The position numbers and the translations under genes are program-made. The notes beneath the pieces were generated by a model, which saw only the letters and a list, made by a program, of their open reading frames with translations, searched no databases and was not told the DNA's origin. Positions 14,681 to 22,491 of a DNA stretch of 22,491 bases are shown here, piece by piece (position 1 is the first letter of the stretch; the number at the start of each line of letters is the position of its first letter). Origin of the DNA: an uncultured Collinsella sp. (GTDB lineage: Bacteria; Actinomycetota; Coriobacteriia; Coriobacteriales; Coriobacteriaceae); assembly GCA_900557505.1 (NCBI GenBank), contig USTC01000002.1, positions 1-22,491 of the forward strand, written 5' to 3'.

Positions 14681-16402
14681 GTGGACGAGGAAGCAAGCAT
14701 CATCCTGGGAGATGCCATCGCCTTTTGCCAGCGCGACGGCCAAGATGCACGCCTCATCAATATGCTGGGACAATCGCGCGCTGTGAGCTTAACCGAGGAC
14801 ACTCTGACGATTGAGGCCCCTTCACGCTTTGCCATCGCTCAGCTCAAAAAGCATCAGCCGACCATCGAGGCCTATCTGGAAGACATCGCCTTTGCGCCGA
14901 TCGCGCTCAATATCGTGGCACCGCAAGGCGCCTCGGCAAATACGGCCCCGGTCACTCACCCGGTAGCGACCGCTACCGCAGCGGCAACTACGGCGCCCGA
15001 GCCTCGACGCGACGATGTTTCCCGTGAAACCATGGCACCCCAGCCGACCGCTTCGGTCGCATCGGCGGTAGAGCCAGCCCCCTCGCCCATCCCGACCGCC
15101 ACGCACATGCCCGTCGCACACGAGGCGACACCCGGCGAGGAATCGGGCATTGCAATCAAAAACACGTTATCCGCCGACGATTTCCGCCGCATGATGACCC
15201 AAATGAATGGCAGGCCACCGGCGAAAAGCGCGAGTTCGTCCGCAGCGCCGGCAGCACCTTCGGCGACCCCGACGGCAGTCGAGAAAAACGCGGACGGGGC
15301 ACCCCTCGCAGCGAATTCGAAATTCACGTTTGAAAACTTCGTCTTCGGACCGGAGAACAGCCTTGCCTACCGATCGGCGCTCAAATTCGCCATGCTTGCA
15401 GACACGCCCGGTACCTGCACGTCGCTGTTCATCTACGGCAAATCGGGCCTGGGCAAGACGCACCTGCTGCTCGCCATCAAAAATGAGCTGGCAGAGAAAT
15501 CGCCCGAGATCAAGGTGAAGTACGCCAACTCGCAGGCATATCTGGACGACTTGATGACGGAATTCGACCGCCAAAAGAAGAGCAACGCCCCCATTATGCA
15601 GGCGTACCACGGCGTCGACGTGCTTATCATCGATGACATCCAGAACATCATCGGCAAGCGCGCGAGCGTGGATTACTTCTTCCAGTTGATGGACGAATTT
15701 ATCCGCAACAACAAGAAGGTCGTGATCGCCGCCGACCGCGCGCCCAAGGACCTTAATATGGACGAGCGCCTGACCAGTCGCTTTAATGCCGGTCTGCTGT
15801 GCCTGGTGGCGGAGCCCAGCTACGAGATGAAGTACAAGATTTTGCAGCGTTATTACGAGAACACGATCGCCGCCGCGCCCGAGGTGGGCAACGACTCGCT
15901 GCTGGCGGCCTACGGGGGCGACGGCGGACATCTGACCGACGCGCACTTTAAACACATGGCCGAGGTCTCGGGCACCAACATCCGCGAGCTCGAGAGCTTT
16001 TGCGAGCGTTGTGCCGGCGAAGCGGGCGATCGCGAGCGCGAGGGCGGGGAGCTCACCTTTGACGACATCGACGCCATCGCCAACCAGTACTTCGACACAT
16101 CGGCCAAGAAGATCAATGTGCAGACGGTCCAGTCCGTCATCGAGGAGCAATACGGCGTGACGCACGAGGAACTCATCGGGCCTCGCCGCAACGCCAATAT
16201 CGCCAAGGCGCGCCATATCGCTATCTATCTGGCGATCGAGATGTGCGAGATGACGACGACGGCCGTGGGCGCCGAGTTTGGCAACCGCAACCACTCGACC
16301 GTCAGCACGAGCTATAAAAAGGTTCAGAAGATGATTCAGGAAGACCGGACCGTTACCGAAGACCTCAAGTCGCTGCGCGATAAAATTACACTGCGCTCGT
16401 AG
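14681..16402 (+). CDS. dnaA: Chromosomal replication initiator DnaA
   Basis: DnaA binds origin boxes, forms an ATP-dependent filament and opens the origin. The start is GTG at 14681 with GGGAG six bases upstream. Domain I spans about 1-82. Domain II (about 85-212) is long and rich in Ala, Pro and Thr. Domain III has Walker A GKSGLGKT (253-260), Walker B VLIIDDIQ (314-321) and the arginine-containing DERLTSRFNAGL (361-372). Domain IV ends in the DNA-reading helix-turn-helix; its signature reads FGNRNHSTV (533-541) where most DnaAs have GGRDHTTV, so the usual Asp (Asp433 of E. coli) is Asn537. The 573 residues are longer than the roughly 450-500 usual for DnaA because of domain II. A parS-like sequence lies within domain II codons. 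Adjacent box clusters suggest autoregulation. Confidence 0.97.
   Translation: MDEEASIILGDAIAFCQRDGQDARLINMLGQSRAVSLTEDTLTIEAPSRFAIAQLKKHQPTIEAYLEDIAFAPIALNIVAPQGASANTAPVTHPVATATAAATTAPEPRRDDVSRETMAPQPTASVASAVEPAPSPIPTATHMPVAHEATPGEESGIAIKNTLSADDFRRMMTQMNGRPPAKSASSSAAPAAPSATPTAVEKNADGAPLAANSKFTFENFVFGPENSLAYRSALKFAMLADTPGTCTSLFIYGKSGLGKTHLLLAIKNELAEKSPEIKVKYANSQAYLDDLMTEFDRQKKSNAPIMQAYHGVDVLIIDDIQNIIGKRASVDYFFQLMDEFIRNNKKVVIAADRAPKDLNMDERLTSRFNAGLLCLVAEPSYEMKYKILQRYYENTIAAAPEVGNDSLLAAYGGDGGHLTDAHFKHMAEVSGTNIRELESFCERCAGEAGDREREGGELTFDDIDAIANQYFDTSAKKINVQTVQSVIEEQYGVTHEELIGPRRNANIAKARHIAIYLAIEMCEMTTTAVGAEFGNRNHSTVSTSYKKVQKMIQEDRTVTEDLKSLRDKITLRS
15016..15031. promoter_or_regulatory. parS-like site inside dnaA
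   Basis: TGTTTCCCGTGAAACC has a core, GTTTCCCGTGAAAC, that differs from perfect parS at one base. It lies in the variable domain II coding region and encodes Asp-Val-Ser-Arg-Glu-Thr (112-117), where protein constraint should be low. Confidence 0.55.
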
Positions 16403-16417
16403 GTAAATGGACACACC

Positions 16418-16508
16418 TGTTGAAAACTTGTCGAAACGGCGGTTATAAGGTGTCAAAAACTCGAGACGCGGTGATGAAAAGTTTTGCGCAGGTTTTGAAC
16501 GTGGAAAA
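16418..16508. promoter_or_regulatory. DnaA-box cluster downstream of dnaA (right half of oriC)
   Basis: TGTTGAAAA at 16418-16426 is a perfect reverse copy of TTTTCAACA. Looser relatives follow at 16451-16459 (TGTCAAAAA), 16493-16501 (TTTTGAACG) and 16500-16508 (CGTGGAAAA). Together with the AT-rich element to the right, this accounts for most of the 240-base dnaA-dnaN gap. Functional assignment is by position and similarity. Confidence 0.65.
16420..16436 (+). repeat. 17-bp origin-flanking direct repeat, right copy
   Basis: TTGAAAACTTGTCGAAA is identical to 13234-13250. It starts 18 bases after the dnaA stop codon. Confidence 0.85.
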
Positions 16509-16572
16509 CATGCCCGGTTGCACACAGGTTCCTGTCGATTCTCTTTTTAGGGCTGACCTGCACTTTTAGGAG

Positions 16573-16640
16573 TAATCAACAGTTTCGTCAGTACTATTAC
16601 TATTATTAAGATATTTTTATATCTATAGAAAGGTATTAAA
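16573..16640 (+). other. Probable DNA unwinding element of oriC with DnaA-trio-like repeat
   Basis: A DnaA-box-like TAATCAACA (16573-16581) is followed by a ten-base spacer. CTATTACTATTATTA follows at 16594-16608; its complement read 3' to 5' is GAT AAT GAT AAT AAT. This is the pattern of the DnaA-trio of Bacillus basal unwinding systems. An AT-rich tract with a short inverted repeat (AGATAT at 16609-16614, ATATCT at 16619-16624) follows. The place, between dnaA and dnaN, is the same as in Bacillus subtilis. Confidence 0.65.
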
Positions 16641-16642
16641 AG

Positions 16643-17746
16643 ATGAAATTCACCGTCAGCCAGAGCTCGCTTACGCAAGCCATCGGCGTCGTTATGAAAG
16701 GCGTCGCTTCGGCATCCACCCTTCCCATTCTGTCGGGCGTGCTCGTTAAGGCACAAGACGGCATCTTGGAATTCCAGACCTCCAACTACACCATCTCGAT
16801 TCGTCACCGCATTGCGGCTCATGTCGAAGAGGAGGGCGAGATGGTGATTCCCTGCAAGATGCTCTCCAACATCACCAAGACCCTTCCCGATGCCCCGGTC
16901 ACCTTTGAGCTGTCCGAGCGTCAGGTTTTGATTGGCTGCGAGAAGAGCTCTTTCCGCCTCAATACGCTCGATGCCAACGACTTCCCCGAGTTCCCGGCAT
17001 ACGCCATCGAGAGCGCCGTCGAACTGCCGACCGATATTCTGTCCGAAATGGTAAGCCGCGTATGGCGCGTCACCTCGACTGACAAGGCCCGCCCCATCCT
17101 GGGCGGCGTGCACATGAAGGTCGAGAACAACACCGTGCGCCTGGTCGCGACCGACTCCTTCCGACTGGCCGTGTGCGATACGCAGGTCGAGACCTCGACC
17201 CTCGAAGGTTCCTTTGAGCTCAACGTGCCTGCCGACGCCTTCAACGATGCTCTGAGCATCATGGCCAGCCAGGCTACTATCATGATCGGCGCCACCGACA
17301 CCCAGGTTGTCTTTGAGGCCGGCAACACCACCTACGTGTCGCGCCGCATCGAGGGCGTATATCCCAATTACAAGCAGCTCATCCCCGATTCGTGCGTGAC
17401 GAGCGTCAAGATCGACGTAGCCGCCTTTAACGCCGCCCTTAAGCGTGTGGCCGTTATCGCGAGCGCCAACCCCGCTGTCAAGTTTGAGATTGACGTCGAG
17501 AACGGCCAGATGGGCCTGTCCTCCATTTCCAACGACCAGGATCTGGCGCAGGAGACGATCGATGTCGAGGCCGAGGGCGAGTCGGGCACCATCGCCTTCA
17601 ACTACCACTACATCTTTGGCTGCCTCAATGCCTTGTCCAAGGAGAAGGAAATCACGCTGGAGCTCAAGAGCTATTCGCAGGCTGGCATCTTCAAGTCCTA
17701 CGACAAGATCAACTACCTGTACCTGGTCATGCCGGTACGCATCTAG
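16643..17746 (+). CDS. dnaN: DNA polymerase III sliding clamp (beta subunit)
   Basis: The beta clamp encircles DNA as a dimer and tethers DNA polymerase III and repair enzymes. The 367 residues match family length. MKFTVSQSSLTQAIGVVMKGVASASTLPILSGV is the typical opening of the first of three clamp folds. The middle domain begins near RVWRVTSTDKARPILGGVHM, with VRLVATDSFRLAV. The C-terminus NYLYLVMPVRI matches the conserved MPxR ending that lines the partner-binding cleft. The ATG at 16643 has AAAGG ten bases upstream. The promoter probably lies within or near the AT-rich origin element, but several overlapping hexamers prevent a unique call. recF follows after eight bases. Confidence 0.97.
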   Translation: MKFTVSQSSLTQAIGVVMKGVASASTLPILSGVLVKAQDGILEFQTSNYTISIRHRIAAHVEEEGEMVIPCKMLSNITKTLPDAPVTFELSERQVLIGCEKSSFRLNTLDANDFPEFPAYAIESAVELPTDILSEMVSRVWRVTSTDKARPILGGVHMKVENNTVRLVATDSFRLAVCDTQVETSTLEGSFELNVPADAFNDALSIMASQATIMIGATDTQVVFEAGNTTYVSRRIEGVYPNYKQLIPDSCVTSVKIDVAAFNAALKRVAVIASANPAVKFEIDVENGQMGLSSISNDQDLAQETIDVEAEGESGTIAFNYHYIFGCLNALSKEKEITLELKSYSQAGIFKSYDKINYLYLVMPVRI

Positions 17747-17754
17747 CACTGCCC

Positions 17755-18861
17755 ATGACCATGTTCGCACGCGATCTTTCCGTTGCGCGCTATCGCAGCT
17801 TCGACAGTTATCGCCTTGCCCTGAGCGACGGTGTGACAGTGCTCGCGGGTCCCAACGCGGCGGGAAAGACCAACCTCATAGAGGCGCTGCAGCTACTGAC
17901 GAGTGGCGCCTCGTTTAGGCATCCGACCGCAGCCGAGCTCGTGCACGACGGCGCGGGCTCATGCAAGGTCGAGCTGAGGCTCGAAGGCGATGGGCGCGTG
18001 CTGGACATGGGACTGAGCGTGGAAGATGGCAAGCGTTCGTTTAGTCGCAACGGCAAGCGCTGCGCTGCGTCCGGCGTGCGCGGGGTACTGCCGAGCGTTC
18101 TGTTTTGCCCGGACCACCTGGATATGGTCAAGCGGGGTGCCAGTGTGCGCCGCACCGCACTCGATGACTTTGGCGTTCAGCTGAGTGCGCGCTATGCCGA
18201 TCTGGCTAGTGCCTACGCGCGCTGCGTGACCCAGCGCAATGCCCTGCTCAAGGAGACCTGGTGCTGCCGCGAGATGCTCGGTGCCTGGAACGAATCTATT
18301 GCCCGCGCCGGTTCGGCCCTGCTCGTGCACCGTCTGGCTCTGCTCGACCGGCTGTCGGGCCATGTGCGTGACGCCTATGGCCGCGTGGCATCCGGCGAGC
18401 CCGCCGGTGTGTCCTATGTGTCCACGCTTGGCGACCTGCCTGGCACCGAGGATCGCGACGAGCTCAAGGGTTGGGCGTATGAGCACATGCTCTCGGCGCT
18501 CGATGAGCGCGCCGACGAGGAGATCCGCCGAGGCGTGACGCTCGTGGGTCCGCATCGCGACGAGATTGAGTTTTCCGTCGCGGGTCGATCGGCCCGTTCA
18601 TTTGCCAGCCAGGGCCAGCAGCGAACGCTGGTGCTTGCCTGGAAGGTGGCAGAAGTGGCCGTGGCGCGTGATATCTTGGGCACCGCGCCGCTGCTGCTCT
18701 TGGACGACGTGATGAGCGAGCTCGACGCCGGGCGCCGAGGCGCTTTTCTGCAGCTGATCGGTGATGATATCCAGACAGTCATAACCACCACCAATCTGGG
18801 GTATTTTACCGATGACCTGCTTGATCGAGCCAAGGTGGTGAGCATGGGTGAGACGTGCTAA
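17755..18861 (+). CDS. recF: DNA replication and repair protein RecF
   Basis: RecF is an ABC-type, SMC-like ATPase that helps load RecA at single-strand gaps with RecO and RecR. The 368 residues show Walker A GPNAAGKT (32-39), the ABC signature region FASQGQQRTLVLAWKVAE and Walker B LLLLDDVMSELDAGRR near the C-terminus. The start is taken as the ATG at 17755; a second ATG two codons later is equally possible. Neither has a clear ribosome binding site, which suggests coupling to dnaN, eight bases upstream. The next gene starts 14 bases before the end of this one. Confidence 0.95.
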   Translation: MTMFARDLSVARYRSFDSYRLALSDGVTVLAGPNAAGKTNLIEALQLLTSGASFRHPTAAELVHDGAGSCKVELRLEGDGRVLDMGLSVEDGKRSFSRNGKRCAASGVRGVLPSVLFCPDHLDMVKRGASVRRTALDDFGVQLSARYADLASAYARCVTQRNALLKETWCCREMLGAWNESIARAGSALLVHRLALLDRLSGHVRDAYGRVASGEPAGVSYVSTLGDLPGTEDRDELKGWAYEHMLSALDERADEEIRRGVTLVGPHRDEIEFSVAGRSARSFASQGQQRTLVLAWKVAEVAVARDILGTAPLLLLDDVMSELDAGRRGAFLQLIGDDIQTVITTTNLGYFTDDLLDRAKVVSMGETC

Positions 18862-19411
18862 TTACGAGCGCGAGAACGGAATGGTTGCCTTTGGCGGCTT
18901 TTTGGATGCCGAGCGGCAGCGCATCCTGGCGGCCGCGACACCTGAGCGCCGCGCGCAGATGGAGGCTGCCGAGGAGTCGCGCGCGGTCTATCACGCCTGG
19001 AATGCAGTGTGCTCGGGCACGCGCGAGGGACGCCATGTGACGGGGCTGCGCTACCTGCCCGAGTCCAACGAACTGCTGGTGTACCTCGATTCGCCCTCAT
19101 GGACGCAGGAGATGACACTTTTGCGCGAGATTATCCGCGCGCGCATGGAGCGCGCCGGCGCGCACGTCGACGGCCTGGTGTTCAAGACGACCGCCCCCGG
19201 CCACACACCGCCCGCTGCAAAAGAGCGCCTGCGTCCGGCCGTGGCCGAGCGTCCGCCGGCTCCGCATGCCGACCTCAGCGATGCCGAACGTGCCGAGATC
19301 GAGCACCAAGTGGCACCCATCGAGGACCAAAAACTGCGCGAGGCCCTCGAGAACGCCATGAGAGCCAGTGCCGAGTGGGCCAAGGGCGTGCAGGGCAAAA
19401 AAGAGCCTTAA
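18848..19411 (+). CDS. DUF721 / DciA-like protein
   Basis: This 187-residue protein occupies the usual actinobacterial slot between recF and gyrB. The GTG start at 18848 overlaps the end of recF in another frame. Residues about 45-120 match the DUF721/DciA core: YHAWNAV, then GLRYLPESNELLVYLDSPSWTQEMTLL and a VDGLVFKT strand. DciA loads the replicative helicase DnaB in bacteria that lack DnaC or DnaI-type loaders. If this is DciA, all main initiation steps except the helicase and primase are encoded in this window. The C-terminal third (about 125-187) is Pro/Ala/Glu-rich and probably disordered apart from a final helix. Family membership is fairly clear; helicase loading here is inferred. Confidence 0.85.
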   Translation: MRRANYERENGMVAFGGFLDAERQRILAAATPERRAQMEAAEESRAVYHAWNAVCSGTREGRHVTGLRYLPESNELLVYLDSPSWTQEMTLLREIIRARMERAGAHVDGLVFKTTAPGHTPPAAKERLRPAVAERPPAPHADLSDAERAEIEHQVAPIEDQKLREALENAMRASAEWAKGVQGKKEP

Positions 19412-19438
19412 ATCGCATCTGGTGGCCTTGTAGAGCCA

Positions 19439-19467
19439 AATACCCTCGTTCCCGAGGGTATTTTTTT
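19439..19467 (+). terminator. Terminator after dnaN-recF-DciA-like cluster
   Basis: The stem TACCCTCG / CGAGGGTA (19441-19448 and 19453-19460) with a TTCC loop is followed by seven T residues. It lies about 30 bases after the stop codon and separates the cluster from gyrB, which then needs its own promoter. A weak candidate is TTTACG (19465-19470), a 17-base spacer and TACACA, not convincing alone. Confidence 0.88.
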
Positions 19468-19474
19468 ACGATAA

Positions 19475-21547
<2,073 letters not shown>

Positions 21548-21558
21548 GAGGAGGTAAC

Positions 21559-22491
21559 GTGGCAGACGATATCAACAATAACGAGGGTATGGACGAGGCC
21601 GGCGACACCGGCATGCCCGACGATCTGAAGCGCCTGCTTGCCCGCGCCGAGCAGGGTGAGGACGGCGATCCAGATTCCTATAACCCCGACGCCGAAGACG
21701 AAGAAGAAGATGACGACGCCGAGCTCGAGGAGAGCTTTGGCGAAGTCGACCGTGGTGCCTCGGCCGGAGAGGATATCAACGGCGGCCAGCTCCAGATTTC
21801 GGAGTTCGGTCGCGAGATGAAGCAGTCGTTCATCGAGTACTCGATGTCGGTCATCACGGCGCGCGCCCTGCCGGACGTGCGCGATGGCTTAAAGCCGGTG
21901 CACCGTCGCATCCTGTACGCAATGAACGAGAGCGGCATCTACCCCAACCGTCCGCACAAGAAGTCGGCCTGGACGGTCGGCGAAGTTATCGGTAAGTACC
22001 ATCCGCACGGCGACTCCGCGGTCTATGAGGCCATGGTCCGCCTGGCACAGTGGTTCTCCATGCGCACGCCGCTCATCGACGGTCACGGCAACTTCGGCAA
22101 CATCGACGGCGACGGCGCCGCCGCCATGCGTTACACCGAGAGCCGCCTGGCAAAGCCCGCCATGGAGCTCCTGCGTGACCTGCAGAAGGACACCGTCGAC
22201 TGGCAGCCCAACTACGACGAGTCGCTCGCCGAGCCCGTGGCACTGCCCGCGCGTTTCCCCAACCTGCTGGTCAACGGCAGCCAGGGCATCGCCGTCGGCA
22301 TGGCCACCAACATCGCCCCGCATAACCTCACCGAGGCGATCGAGGCCACCTGCTACCTGATCGACAACCCCGACGCCACCGTCGACGAGCTCATGCAGAT
22401 CATGCCCGGTCCGGACTTCCCCACCGGTGCCATCATCATGGGCAGTGCCGGCATTAGGCAAAGCTACGAGACCGGTCGTGGCTCCATCACC
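21559..22491 (+). CDS. gyrA: DNA gyrase subunit A, N-terminal part (cut by window edge)
   Basis: GyrA carries the breakage-reunion tyrosine of gyrase. The start is GTG at 21559 after GAGGAGGTAAC. The frame is open to the window end (311 codons). Residues 1-70 are an acidic, low-complexity extension (runs of Asp and Glu around 45-60) absent from E. coli GyrA. The conserved part then begins near [28 protein letters not shown]. The quinolone-determining region reads [12 protein letters not shown]: the Ser that matches E. coli Ser83 is present, and Glu at the Asp87 position is common in Gram-positives, so no classic resistance change is seen. The catalytic tyrosine is Tyr192 in AAMRYTE (Tyr122 in E. 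coli). The C-terminal DNA-wrapping domain lies outside the window. Confidence 0.97.
   Translation, partial: MADDINNNEGMDEAGDTGMPDDLKRLLARAEQGEDGDPDSYNPDAEDEEEDDDAELEESFGEVDRGASAGEDINGGQLQISEFGREMKQSFIEYSMSVITARALPDVRDGLKPVHRRILYAMNESGIYPNRPHKKSAWTVGEVIGKYHPHGDSAVYEAMVRLAQWFSMRTPLIDGHGNFGNIDGDGAAAMRYTESRLAKPAMELLRDLQKDTVDWQPNYDESLAEPVALPARFPNLLVNGSQGIAVGMATNIAPHNLTEAIEATCYLIDNPDATVDELMQIMPGPDFPTGAIIMGSAGIRQSYETGRGSIT

Noticed and set aside
15167..16525. Minus-strand open frame of 452 codons opposite dnaA
   Set aside because: Shadow of dnaA; no recognisable domain and it would run through the right DnaA-box cluster.
16547..17770. Minus-strand open frame of 407 codons opposite dnaN
   Set aside because: Shadow of dnaN in high-GC sequence; its start lies inside recF and its end in the origin element.
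22003..22041. Quinolone-resistance change in GyrA
   Set aside because: The Ser83-equivalent is intact, and Glu at the Asp87-equivalent is the natural residue in many Gram-positives.

Overview
This window is the replication-origin region of a bacterial chromosome. The gene order is the classic one: parB-parA-rsmG-jag-yidC-yidD-rnpA-rpmH on the minus strand, then dnaA-dnaN-recF-DciA-like-gyrB-gyrA on the plus strand. GC content is about 60% in most genes. Tandem PafBC-like WYL regulators, the actinobacterial style of several proteins and the overall protein flavour suggest a gut Coriobacteriia member, most likely Collinsella or a close relative. That taxonomic call rests on recall and was not searched.

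Left part (1-7.8 kb): a truncated M28-type metallopeptidase with membrane segments (minus) diverges from two overlapping WYL-domain regulators (plus). These run head-to-head into a DinG-family exonuclease/helicase (minus), which is translationally coupled to D-Ala-D-Ala ligase (minus). rlmN (plus) diverges from ddl and ends at a strong terminator facing the terminator of the parAB operon.

Segregation block (7.8-10.8 kb, clearly AT-richer than its surroundings): a small membrane-anchored protein, parB and parA, then three perfect parS sites at an exact 39-bp period, then rsmG. Two further parS-like sites lie after rlmN and inside the dnaA coding sequence.

Membrane-protein and ribosome block (10.8-13.0 kb): jag/khpB, yidC, yidD, rnpA and rpmH, driven by a near-consensus promoter facing away from the origin.

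Origin block (13.0-16.6 kb): the most unusual part. Between rpmH and dnaA, and apparently in one operon with dnaA, lies a 450-residue protein. It has a GHKL (histidine-kinase-like) ATPase domain, a long Gln/Pro-rich linker and a C-terminal winged helix. Clusters of a non-canonical DnaA box (TTTTCAACA) sit upstream of it, inside its linker-coding region, and downstream of dnaA. A 17-bp direct repeat brackets the two-gene unit. The dnaA-dnaN gap holds an AT-rich segment with a DnaA-trio-like repeat, the probable unwinding element. The DnaA helix-turn-helix signature is altered (GNRNHST instead of GGRDHTT), which may match the altered box.

Right part (16.6-22.5 kb): dnaN, recF and the DciA-like gene form a tight cluster ended by a terminator. 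gyrB and gyrA follow, gyrA with an acidic N-terminal extension and cut by the window edge. No tRNA, rRNA, CRISPR or insertion sequence was seen.
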